Shown here piece by piece: positions 1 through 6,729 of a stretch of 7,474 nucleotides of DNA. The notes under the pieces were generated by a model. That model was not told the DNA's origin, did no database searches, and worked only from the letters and a program-made list of their open reading frames with translations. Position 1 is the stretch's first letter. Each line of letters opens with the position of its first letter. The translations under genes and the position numbers were made by a program. This stretch comes from Dehalococcoidia bacterium. Its GTDB lineage: Bacteria; Chloroflexota; Dehalococcoidia; GIF9; AB-539-J10. The DNA is taken from the NCBI GenBank assembly GCA_030602865.1, contig JAUVYX010000039.1, forward strand, positions 1 to 7,474, in the 5' to 3' direction.

Positions 1-242
1 GTTTGTTGTTTTAAGTTGAGAAGTTCATCAATTTTACCCTTGCCCAGGTAATACGTGGGAGAAGGCATTTTTAGGTATTGTAAAAGCTTTCCTACAGTTT
101 CTCCGCCAGCTGTTTTGACAAGTTGAGAAAGTTCTTCTAGAGAATTGTTAGCCGTCCATTTTTGCGGACCGACCTTGTTCCCTACACCAACCAAAAACAC
201 TCTCTCTACTTTGGTTTGAGTGTTGATATATTTGTCTTTTAT
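1..242 (-). CDS. hflX: GTPase HflX, N-terminal part (gene runs off the left edge)
   Basis: Translating the minus strand directly after the dapL stop gives about 80 residues typical of the HflX N-terminal domain. They include a first strand VFLVGV (residues 15-20), the stretch SLEELSQLVKTAGGETVG (about 34-51) and PSPTYYLGKGKIDEL (about 61-75), matching the family pattern of 'LEEL..L..TAG.EVVG' followed by 'P.TYIGKGK..EL'. HflX is a cytoplasmic GTPase that binds the 50S subunit and splits or rescues stalled ribosomes. Its G domain would lie beyond the window. The frame has no ATG before residue 59. I place the start at ATA (240-242), immediately after the TAA of dapL, because a GGAGG lies 6 bases upstream and the resulting N-terminus fits the family. 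The alternative is GTG at 198-200, which would start right at the first beta strand. The family call is firm; the start is not. Confidence 0.85.
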   Translation of the reverse strand, partial: MKDKYINTQTKVERVFLVGVGNKVGPQKWTANNSLEELSQLVKTAGGETVGKLLQYLKMPSPTYYLGKGKIDELLNLKQQ

Positions 243-1409
243 TTATTTCCTCCAGTGCCATTTTGAGAGTCGTCTTATTCCTTCCTCCAGGCGGTTATCT
301 GCTAAAGTTATTGAAAGCCTGATATACCCTTCCCCTTCTTTTCCATAACCAATACCAGGAGTTACAGCAATATTGGTTTCATCAAGGAGTTTCTTGGTGA
401 AATCTATGGAAGTATAGTCTTCTGGTATCTTTGCCCAAATATAAAAGCTAGCCTTAGGTATCGTAACTTTTAAGCCCATGTTATGTAAAGTAGCCGCTAA
501 TTTATTCCGACGCCTCTGCAATATATTATTCTGTTCTTCAATACTGTCTTGAGGTCCGGTTAAAGCCTTAATAGCGGCCTCTTGTATCGCTTGCGGAATG
601 CCAGAGTCAAGATTTGATTTAATTCGGAACAATGCTTCAACAAGTTTCTCATTACCAACTATCATTCCTATCCGCCACCCAGTCATGTTGTATGTCTTAG
701 ACAGAGAGTGAAATTCTACTCCAATTTCTTTTGCGCCCGATGCTTGCATGAAGCTTGGGGGTTTATAACCATCGAAGGCAACCTCAGTGTATGGGGCATC
801 ATGACAAATAGCTATATTATACTTCTGTGCAAAAGCGATGGCTCTTTCAAAGAATTCGATGTTAGCACTGGCGCCCGTAGGGTTGTTGGGGTAGTTTAAC
901 CACATGATTTTTGCCTGATTGCATATCTCCTCAGGTATTGTCTCAAAATCAGGTAAAAAACCATTTTCCTCTGTTAGAGGCATGAAATAAGGCTCACCAC
1001 CAACCAGCAGAGTGCCTATTGAATAGACAGGATAGCCAGGATCAGGTACAAGTGCGATGTCTCCCGGGTTAATAAGGCATAATGCTATGTGTCCGATGCC
1101 TTCCTTTGAGCCAATAAGTGGTAATACCTCAGTAGCCGGATTTAATACAACGCCAAAACGTTTTTGGTACCATTGAGCAATAGCAATATGAAGATCATCT
1201 AGCCCTATACTCTCTGGATAATGGTGATTTATAGGGTTGTGAGCCGCCTGACACATATGCTCTATAATGTAGTCTGGGGTAGATAAGTCAGGATCACCAA
1301 TAGCAAAACTTATTACATCTTCTCCCTTAGCTCGCTTCTCAGCAATCTTTTTTGCTATATCGACAAAAAGATATGGTGGCAACTTGTCAAGACGTCTGGC
1401 TAATTGCAT
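243..1409 (-). CDS. dapL: LL-diaminopimelate aminotransferase (PLP fold type I)
   Basis: This is a 388-residue class I/II aminotransferase of normal family length. Numbering from the GTG one codon upstream, visible motifs are YPNNPTG (174-180, with the cofactor-contacting Asn177), HDAPY (204-208, with Asp205 and Tyr208), SLSKTYNMTGWRIG (236-249, with the Schiff-base Lys239 and phosphate-binding Arg247) and YIRLS (363-367, with the carboxylate-binding Arg365). DapL converts tetrahydrodipicolinate and glutamate directly to LL-diaminopimelate, bypassing the acylated intermediates of DapD/C/E. The gene directly upstream is dapF, which uses that product, and this is the main reason for choosing DapL over a generic aspartate or alanine aminotransferase. 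The start is a tandem GTG-ATG. I chose ATG (1409) because AAGGAG lies 7 bases upstream; GTG at 1412 would be only 4 away. The dapF stop is 4 bases upstream, so translation is probably coupled. Confidence 0.85.
   Translation of the reverse strand: MQLARRLDKLPPYLFVDIAKKIAEKRAKGEDVISFAIGDPDLSTPDYIIEHMCQAAHNPINHHYPESIGLDDLHIAIAQWYQKRFGVVLNPATEVLPLIGSKEGIGHIALCLINPGDIALVPDPGYPVYSIGTLLVGGEPYFMPLTEENGFLPDFETIPEEICNQAKIMWLNYPNNPTGASANIEFFERAIAFAQKYNIAICHDAPYTEVAFDGYKPPSFMQASGAKEIGVEFHSLSKTYNMTGWRIGMIVGNEKLVEALFRIKSNLDSGIPQAIQEAAIKALTGPQDSIEEQNNILQRRRNKLAATLHNMGLKVTIPKASFYIWAKIPEDYTSIDFTKKLLDETNIAVTPGIGYGKEGEGYIRLSITLADNRLEEGIRRLSKWHWRK
249..253 (-). promoter_or_regulatory. Ribosome binding site for hflX (GGAGG)
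   Basis: GGAGG lies inside the last codons of dapL. Six bases (AAATAA, containing the dapL stop) separate it from ATA at 242-240. It complements the CCUCC of the 16S tail at the right end of this window. Its spacing is ideal for a start at ATA and far too long for the GTG at 200-198, so it favours initiation at the non-standard codon or re-initiation right after the dapL stop. Confidence 0.6.
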
Positions 1410-1413
1410 CACT

Positions 1414-2379
1414 CTACTCCTTATATATTAAATATTTACCGGAAAATACTTCATTAACTGGTCCAGTCAGCTTTACCTCACCTACCCCATCCCAGAAGAC
1501 ACTTAGCACCCCTCCTTTTAGCGTTATGTCAACTCTGTCTCCTGTATAGCCAAGTAACTTCGATGTTACCGCTATTGCACAGGCGCCACTGCCGCAAGAA
1601 AGAGTTTCACCTACACCACGCTCCCAAACTCTTGCTTCCATTTTATCCCTATCTAAAACTCTGACTATCTCAAAATTTGTGCGTTTTGGAAAGAGGGGAT
1701 CTTTTTCTACCATGGGACCGAACTCAGAAAGCGGGAAATCAACTAGTGTTTTTGATCTGAAATTTACTGCGTGCGGGTTACCCATAGATAGAAGCCATAA
1801 ATGTAGTTTTTTATCCTTTATTGACAGAGAACAATCAAGCAGAGAGCTTTGTTTCATTGCTGTTGTTGGTTGCTGGTTATTATCGGCCAACGTACTGTGT
1901 GAAGTAGTGGTTGGTATTTTATCAGCTCGGAATTCTGGCATTCCCATGCTTACTTCAACGCGGGTTACTTTATTGCCAGTCGTATAGGCTTTGGCTTTTC
2001 TTATGCCTGCCAGCGTTTCTATGCTTAGATGGGTGTCTTCTATTTGTGAAGATTTGATAGTGGCCATTTTCCTTTCTATTGCATACTTGGTGAAGCATCT
2101 TAAGCCATTACCACAGGCTTCAGCTTCAGAACCATCCGAATTGAATATGCGCATCTTTAGATTTGCTGTAGATGAATTTTGTACAACAATTACCCCATCC
2201 GCTCCTATTCCAAAGTGCCGATCACATATAGTATTAACTATTCCTGCCCATTCGTTTTCTTTAAATTGACCGATATCAAAATATAGACGACGTAAAGAGT
2301 CCTTTTGATTGCACGGAAGTATATTATCTATCAGGATAAAATCATTGCCTGTAGCCTGAAGCTTAGAAAAATTTAGAAT
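1414..2379 (-). CDS. dapF: Diaminopimelate epimerase, full frame with a non-standard start
   Basis: DapF converts LL- to meso-diaminopimelate with two cysteines acting as acid and base. The first ATG (2154) would give only 246 residues and remove essential sequence. The same frame continues upstream without stops and encodes the family N-terminus, NFSKLQATGNDFILID, then CDRHFGIGADGV, before MRIFNSDGSEAEACGNG. Numbered from ATT at 2379, the protein is 321 residues with catalytic Cys89 (ACGNG) and Cys262 (SCGSGACA). Substrate-site asparagines are in GNDF, MRIFN, MGNPH and RTNFE. No ATG, GTG or TTG occurs in this frame between the upstream TGA (2421) and 2154. Possible starts are ATT at 2379, ATT at 2397, or ATG at 2383 if one base of a TTTTT run is an error or slips. 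The protein is longer than the usual 270-290 residues, with extra Ser/Thr/Gln-rich sequence ahead of MGNPH. The 5' end overlaps the miaA stop. Function is firm; start is uncertain. Confidence 0.85.
   Translation of the reverse strand: MLNFSKLQATGNDFILIDNILPCNQKDSLRRLYFDIGQFKENEWAGIVNTICDRHFGIGADGVIVVQNSSTANLKMRIFNSDGSEAEACGNGLRCFTKYAIERKMATIKSSQIEDTHLSIETLAGIRKAKAYTTGNKVTRVEVSMGMPEFRADKIPTTTSHSTLADNNQQPTTAMKQSSLLDCSLSIKDKKLHLWLLSMGNPHAVNFRSKTLVDFPLSEFGPMVEKDPLFPKRTNFEIVRVLDRDKMEARVWERGVGETLSCGSGACAIAVTSKLLGYTGDRVDITLKGGVLSVFWDGVGEVKLTGPVNEVFSGKYLIYKE
1417..1422 (-). promoter_or_regulatory. Ribosome binding site for dapL (AAGGAG)
   Basis: AAGGAG forms the last two codons (Lys-Glu) of dapF, just before its TAG stop. 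The spacer is 7 bases to the ATG at 1409 and 4 bases to the GTG at 1412, which decides the start in favour of ATG. Its place inside the dapF end suggests coupled translation of the two pathway genes. Confidence 0.65.
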
Positions 2380-3290
2380 ACATTGCTTTCTATTAATTTT
2401 ATGGATTTCTCCTTTACATCACATTGAGAAATATCAATCCAGTTAATCCTCTTATCGTTCAGGCGAAACCATGCATATTGGTGACGAGCTAAACGATGCG
2501 TTTCGCTATTTATCTTTTCAACTGCAGATGACAATGTCAATTGCCCTTTAAGGAACTGGTATATTTGATTATATCCTATGCTAGACATAGAGGGCAAAGA
2601 GTCTTTATAGCCCATTTGTGATAGTCTTTCTACTTCTTGGATTAGTCCCTGTTGTATCATTTTAGTAATACGCTGATGAATCATTCTATACAATTCCTCT
2701 CTTTCTACAGTTAATCCAATAATGAAAGTAGAGAATTCAGGTTGTTCTTTTCGATAGAGTTTTGATGGGCGTTGTTCTGTTTTATAATATATTTCCAAAG
2801 CCCTTATGATACGGCGTGTATTATTCGGGTGTATTTTACTTGCGGCTAATTCATCTACCTGCTGTAGTGTCTGGTGAAGGAAATGACTTCCTTTTTGTTT
2901 AGCAATTATTTCTAATTCCTGCCTTAATTTATAGTCAGGAGAGACCTGAGGGATTTCCCAGCCCTCAACTATAGACCAAACATAAAGACCACTGCCTCCA
3001 ACCAGTACAGGCAATTTGCCATTTTGTTGTATGGAACTTATTTTCTCTATAGCTAGATGACGGTATAAAGCAAGATTAAAGTCTTGGTCAGGGTCGACTA
3101 TATTAATAAGGTGATGAGGAACAAGTTGTTGATCGAGCAGGGTTGGCTTGCCTGTACCAATACTCATATGGCGATATATTTGACGACTGTCAGCATTTAT
3201 TATCTCTATAGGAAGATTTTGCGCAAGGCGCATGGCAAGTTCACTTTTGCCAACTGCTGTAGGGCCGACGATTGCTAAAAGACGTTTCAT
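2373..3290 (-). CDS. miaA: tRNA dimethylallyltransferase MiaA
   Basis: MiaA transfers the dimethylallyl group of dimethylallyl diphosphate to N6 of A37 in tRNAs that read codons starting with U, the first step toward ms2i6A. The 305-residue protein has the normal family length. Visible motifs are the P-loop GPTAVGKS (9-16), INADSRQIYRHM (31-42, with catalytic Asp34 and Ser35), IGTGKP (44-49), VGGSGLYV (97-104), the tRNA-contacting HPNNTRRIIRALE (154-166) and SSIGYNQI (236-243). All the usual elements are present, so it should be active. The ATG start gives the standard short N-terminus before the P-loop, though no clear ribosome binding site precedes it. The upstream gap to tpiA is 39 bases. 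Its 3' end overlaps the dapF frame. miaA and hflX are also close neighbours in E. coli (miaA-hfq-hflX); here dapF and dapL sit between them. Confidence 0.95.
   Translation of the reverse strand: MKRLLAIVGPTAVGKSELAMRLAQNLPIEIINADSRQIYRHMSIGTGKPTLLDQQLVPHHLINIVDPDQDFNLALYRHLAIEKISSIQQNGKLPVLVGGSGLYVWSIVEGWEIPQVSPDYKLRQELEIIAKQKGSHFLHQTLQQVDELAASKIHPNNTRRIIRALEIYYKTEQRPSKLYRKEQPEFSTFIIGLTVEREELYRMIHQRITKMIQQGLIQEVERLSQMGYKDSLPSMSSIGYNQIYQFLKGQLTLSSAVEKINSETHRLARHQYAWFRLNDKRINWIDISQCDVKEKSIKLIESNVF
2409..2415 (-). promoter_or_regulatory. Possible ribosome binding site for dapF (AAAGGAG)
   Basis: AAAGGAG lies within the last codons of miaA. It is 11 bases upstream of the in-frame ATT at 2397-2395, 29 upstream of the ATT at 2379 and 25 upstream of the out-of-phase ATG at 2383. 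Only the first distance is near the usable range. It could be chance, since AAGGAG here simply encodes Lys-Glu of MiaA. Confidence 0.3.
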
Positions 3291-3329
3291 TGACTATCAG
3301 CTATAGAATATATTAATCTTGTCAGGGGA

Positions 3330-4088
3330 TTATTTTCGGTAACCCGCAATTTGATTAGCGATGCTTAAAAACTCTTGAGCTTTTAGACTGGCTCCACCTA
3401 CTAAAACCCCATCGATATCTGGTTGAGAGATAAATTCGATAGTATTGTTACTTTTTACACTACCACCGTACAGGATACGTATATCCTGAGAAATTGTTTT
3501 GTTCCAAATCAGCGCCATTTCCTCACGGATAAATTTGATAGTAACGCTCGCCTCTTTCCCGTTTGCAGCCATGCCTGTCCCTATGGCCCATAATGGTTCA
3601 TAAGCAATTAATAAATTTTTAGTGCATGCTACTTCCTGCAGTCCCTTATCCAGTTGTTTTGACAGTATCTCCTCCGTCTTCTTGGATTCTTTCTCTGTGA
3701 GGCTTTCACCAACACATAAAATTGGTTTTAAATTGTGATTCAAGGCACACTTTATTTTTTTATTTACTATTTCGTCAGTTTCGGCAAAACAGATTCTCCG
3801 TTCAGAATGTCCCAGAATCACATAATCACATAGATCATGTAACATCAGAGGAGATATTTCTCCAGTGTAAGCACCCTTTGTCGCGAAGCACATATTTTGT
3901 GCACCAGTCTTAATAGAGGTGTCTTCCAGTAGCTCCTTTATTGTAGATAGAGAAATGAACGGCGGGCATATTATTATTTCGATATTCTCCAGCAAGTCGA
4001 GTTCTGTTCTCATTTCGTTAACCAGTTCTGTTGCCTCAGCAACTGTGGTGTTCATTTTCCAATTACCTGCAATTACTGGATTACGCAT
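3330..4088 (-). CDS. tpiA: Triosephosphate isomerase
   Basis: This enzyme interconverts glyceraldehyde 3-phosphate and dihydroxyacetone phosphate in glycolysis and gluconeogenesis. The 252-residue chain is a standard single-domain TIM barrel. It has NWKMN (9-13, catalytic Lys11), ILGHSERR (91-98, electrophile His94), AYEPLWAIGTG (162-172, catalytic base Glu164 followed by flexible loop 6) and the phosphate-binding segments YGGSVK (207-212) and GVLVGGASL (227-235). No key residue is missing. The ATG start is preceded by AGGAG with an 8-base spacer (4097-4101). It follows pgk after a 64-base AT-rich gap, the largest gap in this gene train. The gap could hold a weak promoter or processing site, but I see no convincing one. 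The pgk-tpiA order is common in bacterial glycolytic clusters; gap is not next to it here. Confidence 0.97.
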   Translation of the reverse strand: MRNPVIAGNWKMNTTVAEATELVNEMRTELDLLENIEIIICPPFISLSTIKELLEDTSIKTGAQNMCFATKGAYTGEISPLMLHDLCDYVILGHSERRICFAETDEIVNKKIKCALNHNLKPILCVGESLTEKESKKTEEILSKQLDKGLQEVACTKNLLIAYEPLWAIGTGMAANGKEASVTIKFIREEMALIWNKTISQDIRILYGGSVKSNNTIEFISQPDIDGVLVGGASLKAQEFLSIANQIAGYRK

Positions 4089-4152
4089 TCTATTATCTCC
4101 TGTGGCTAATATATTTATATTAAATAGCTTGATATTATTAATATTAGTCCTT

Positions 4153-5340
4153 CTATTTGTCCTGCAAGACGGAAACCCCGGGTAACGTTTTACCCTCCAG
4201 AAATTTTAAACTGGCGCCTCCACCAGTAGAGACATGGCTTATCATATCAACTAAACCCATTTCGCGAATTGTCTCGACTGTAGAACCTCCTCCGATAACA
4301 GTGTTAGCGCTGGTACCTGCTATAAATTGGGCCATCGCTTTTGTGCCTCTAGAAAATTCTGGTATCTCGTATATTCCTAATGGACCATTCCACATTATTG
4401 TACGGCAATTATCTAGCTTTTGTGAGAATAAATTTATTGTCTCTGGCCCAATATCAACGATATATGCACTAGCTGGTATGTTGCTTCTGCTAATGACACA
4501 ATTTGAACTATCTGCCTTGATATCTTCTGAGATTACTACATCTATTGGCAGTACCAGGGAAATTTCTCGTTCCTTAGCTTCTTTAAGCAGGTTTCGAGCC
4601 ATGTTTAATTTATCGTTTTCAACTAATGATTGACCAATATCATAACCTTGGGATTTTAGAAATGTAGCTACCATACCGCCACCAACAAGCATTACATCGA
4701 CTTTCCTCAACATATTTTGCATTAGGCCTAGCTTGTCGCTGATTTTAGCACCACCTATTACACAAGCGAATGGACGTGCAGGATCATCAAGTAATTTATT
4801 CATCACTTTTAATTCTGTCTCCATTAAAAACCCAGCAACTGCAGGCAAGTATTTAGCTACCCCAACTGTAGAGGCGTGAACTCTATGAGCGGTGCCGAAA
4901 GCATCATTAACATAGATATCTGCCAACATGGATAGTTCATGGGCAAAATTAGCATCATTTGTTTCTTCTCCTGGATGAAAACGTAAATTCTCCAGAAATA
5001 ATATTTCGCCATCTTTGAGGTTATTCACTGCATTACTCACTTCATTGCCTATGCAGTTGACCACTGTGGAGACAGGCAGTCTAAGGAGATGCGACAGGTG
5101 CTCGGCTACTGGTTTTATCCGTAATTCCTCTACTATTTTACCATCAGGCCTACCCAAATGAGAACACAATATTACCCTGGCGTTACAGTCAACAAGGTAT
5201 CTTATAGTGGGTAATGATGCTCTTATGCGACTGTCATCGCTGATGGAACCAGTATTCCTGTTTATTGGAACATTGAAATCAACTCTAGTAAGGATTTTAT
5301 TACCAGCAAGGATTATATCCCTTATTGTTTTTATTCTCAT
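4153..5340 (-). CDS. pgk: Phosphoglycerate kinase
   Basis: PGK transfers phosphate between 1,3-bisphosphoglycerate and ADP, the first ATP-yielding step of lower glycolysis, and runs in reverse in gluconeogenesis. The 395-residue protein matches family length. N-terminal substrate-domain motifs are RVDFNVP (19-25), the basic-patch segment SHLGRP (60-65), ENLRFHPGEE (117-126) and NDAFGTAHR (145-153). C-terminal nucleotide-domain motifs are GGAKISDK (about 195-202), MWNGPLGIYE and GGGSTVE, then the closing STGGGASLKFLEG. The nucleotide motif has Ser-Thr where many PGKs have Asp-Thr or Asp-Ser, a known variant. ATG at 5340 gives the standard N-terminus. A modest AAGG lies 10 bases upstream, and the gap to the preceding gene is only 12 bases, implying co-transcription. 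Cytoplasmic. Confidence 0.97.
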   Translation of the reverse strand: MRIKTIRDIILAGNKILTRVDFNVPINRNTGSISDDSRIRASLPTIRYLVDCNARVILCSHLGRPDGKIVEELRIKPVAEHLSHLLRLPVSTVVNCIGNEVSNAVNNLKDGEILFLENLRFHPGEETNDANFAHELSMLADIYVNDAFGTAHRVHASTVGVAKYLPAVAGFLMETELKVMNKLLDDPARPFACVIGGAKISDKLGLMQNMLRKVDVMLVGGGMVATFLKSQGYDIGQSLVENDKLNMARNLLKEAKEREISLVLPIDVVISEDIKADSSNCVISRSNIPASAYIVDIGPETINLFSQKLDNCRTIMWNGPLGIYEIPEFSRGTKAMAQFIAGTSANTVIGGGSTVETIREMGLVDMISHVSTGGGASLKFLEGKTLPGVSVLQDK

Positions 5341-5352
5341 TTACTTAATACC

Positions 5353-6432
5353 TTAATAGTCACGTCCCATTAAAAAATTTACCATGCTTATTATTGGAGT
5401 TCGTTTGCTTTGTGCAATATTAATGGTCTCAAGTTTTGATAAAGCTTTTTCATAATATTGCTGTGCTATTTTTTGGGAATAGGATTGAGCACCCAGTCTA
5501 TCTAATATTTCTACTATTCTGACCATGTTATGCACTTCTGTATTCTTCTGGGAATAATAATGTTCAAGTTCTTTCTTATCTTGGCCAGTACTGCTATTCA
5601 ATGAATAAACTACAGGGAAAGTTTTCTTTTTGTTCAAAATATCAATTTTCTCAGGCTTTCCAGTTTTGGCCTCTGTACTCCAGATACCCAATATATCATC
5701 AGCTATCTGATATGCCATACCTAAGTCTCTACCAAACATATAAAAATAGTTTATTACCTCTTCTTCTTCAGTACCAAATGATGCTCCAAGAGCAGTACAG
5801 GTAGCTATTAGGTCTGCTGTTTTCTTCATTATCATGGTGAGATAATTTGCAGTACTAATAGTGTTGTTGCCTTCGTATAACATATCTAGATATTGGCCTT
5901 CACAAATATTCAGACAAGCTTCAGTTAATAATCGTATTGAACGTACAATTTTTTGGTCGCTTATGTTGCAATCATGCAATTTAAGTAGCTCCAGATATGA
6001 TAAGGCAAACATTGCATCACCTGCGTTAATAGCATGCTCCTTACCCCATAATTTCCATACGGTAGATCTCTGACGACGTTTGGGGCTATTATCCTGAATA
6101 TCATCGTGAATCAGTGAAAAATTATGTATTAATTCTAGTGATACAGCAGCCGGTATAACTTGTGACAAATCTCCTTCTGTTGCTTGACAGCAAAGGAAAC
6201 ATAGTATTGGGCGTATTAGTTTACCCTGATTATTTTGACAAGTTTTACCAGATTTATTCTGGAAACCCAGATGGTATCCCAACATGTCATACAGATTTAG
6301 CTGCTTGTGAATAACGATGTTTTTTAACTCAGCTTCTATGCTGTCTCTGAAAGATTTATGGTTTTTTAGAACATTCTCATTTATTTTAATCAATATAGCT
6401 CTATGGTAATTATTAAGATAATAGATTGTCAA
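5353..6432 (-). CDS. Trans-isoprenyl diphosphate synthase (polyprenyl synthetase family)
   Basis: This enzyme adds isopentenyl diphosphate units head-to-tail onto an allylic diphosphate to make a longer prenyl chain. Numbered from TTG at 6432 (359 residues), it shows QGKLIRP (69-75, diphosphate-binding Lys71 and Arg74), the first Asp-rich motif LIHDDIQD (107-114, Asp110/111/114), INAGDAMFA (135-143), GQYLDM (179-184), MKKTADLI (202-209) and the second Asp-rich motif YQIADDILGIW (241-251). In the second motif the last Asp of DDxxD is Gly249, a variant seen in other family members. Two bulky residues (Ser106 and Leu107) precede the first motif, but product length (C15, C20 or longer) cannot be read safely. 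The product may serve lipid carrier, quinone or carotenoid synthesis. The start is doubtful: TTG has no ribosome binding site and overlaps a TTGACA. A TTG at 6393 or another downstream codon is possible, and nothing conserved would be lost. Confidence 0.85.
   Translation of the reverse strand: MTIYYLNNYHRAILIKINENVLKNHKSFRDSIEAELKNIVIHKQLNLYDMLGYHLGFQNKSGKTCQNNQGKLIRPILCFLCCQATEGDLSQVIPAAVSLELIHNFSLIHDDIQDNSPKRRQRSTVWKLWGKEHAINAGDAMFALSYLELLKLHDCNISDQKIVRSIRLLTEACLNICEGQYLDMLYEGNNTISTANYLTMIMKKTADLIATCTALGASFGTEEEEVINYFYMFGRDLGMAYQIADDILGIWSTEAKTGKPEKIDILNKKKTFPVVYSLNSSTGQDKKELEHYYSQKNTEVHNMVRIVEILDRLGAQSYSQKIAQQYYEKALSKLETINIAQSKRTPIISMVNFLMGRDY
6403..6432 (-). promoter_or_regulatory. Possible sigma-70-type promoter (TTGACA, 18 bases, TACCAT)
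   Basis: TTGACA at 6432-6427 is a perfect -35 hexamer. With an 18-base AT-rich spacer it is followed by TACCAT (6408-6403), a 4-of-6 match to TATAAT. If real, transcription would start near 6396, inside the frame assigned to the prenyl synthetase, so its protein would begin downstream. In such an AT-rich region a perfect -35 can arise by chance and the -10 is poor. Confidence 0.2.
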
Positions 6433-6722
6433 TAAAGCAGATAGATGAAATTAATGGTCTATTATTTATTTAACTTAAAGAGAAGATGATTTTGAATAAC
6501 GAAGAAAGAATAAAGCAAGTTTTATTGAACAGTTGAACGGATGGTATGTAATCAAATACTAATAATTAACTAACGTAATATTGCAAAGCTGATTGATTTC
6601 GGGAGGATACTTTAGCAATTGAATAGTAAAAAGAAGGTAAATATAATGCTTAATAATTTCAACAATAATTAATTGTTGACCGACCTAGAAATCCATGGGT
6701 GATTAAACCCTAGACTCCTTAG
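6433..6722. other. AT-rich spacer between the 16S rRNA and the prenyl synthetase gene
   Basis: About 290 bases downstream of the 16S 3' end contain no tRNA cloverleaf, no 5' end of a 23S gene and no credible ORF. Near the rRNA there is a small hairpin facing the 16S tail (listed separately), a second short one (GGGT at 6697-6700 with ACCC at 6707-6710) and a 21-base inverted repeat (listed separately). The remainder to 6433 is featureless AT-rich sequence. No strong intrinsic terminator (GC stem plus U run) is visible on the minus strand, so read-through from the rRNA into the gene train cannot be excluded. Confidence 0.6.
6659..6679. repeat. 21-base inverted repeat downstream of 16S
   Basis: Two perfect 8-base arms (TCAACAAT and ATTGTTGA on the minus strand) flank a 5-base loop TAATT. 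The hairpin starts 44 bases after the 16S end. The stem is mostly A-U and no U run follows, so it is a weak candidate terminator. A 16S trailer processing element or a palindromic protein site is equally possible. Confidence 0.35.

Positions 6723-6729
<7 letters not shown>
6715..6729 (-). other. Precursor hairpin pairing with the anti-Shine-Dalgarno tail of 16S
   Basis: In the unprocessed transcript CUCCUU (6729-6724, the anti-Shine-Dalgarno tail) can pair perfectly with AAGGAG (6720-6715) in the trailer, across a UCU loop. The 6-base-pair stem would hide the tail until the 3' end is trimmed. A similar CCUCCUUUCUAAGGA arrangement is found after 16S in other bacteria such as Bacillus and its relatives. 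Confidence 0.6.

Noticed and set aside
4089..4152. AT-rich partial inverted repeat (CTAATAT ... ATATTAG) between pgk and tpiA
   Set aside because: The arms are only 7 A/T-rich bases around a loop of nearly 30, with no terminator U run; not distinguishable from base composition.
708..6073. Plus-strand open frames opposite dapL, dapF, miaA, tpiA, pgk and the prenyl synthetase
   Set aside because: They are shadows of well-identified minus-strand genes, with no family-like motifs or ribosome binding sites.
6486..6536. Plus-strand 16-codon ORF starting at ATG 6486
   Set aside because: No clear ribosome binding site, no recognisable sequence, and chance is likely in AT-rich spacer.
6604..6672. 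Plus-strand mini-ORF: TTG at 6619 (17 codons, with ATG at 6645 inside) after a GGGAGG
   Set aside because: It is very short, low-complexity Asn/Lys, and the TTG is 12 bases from the GGGAGG. It looks like chance in AT-rich DNA.
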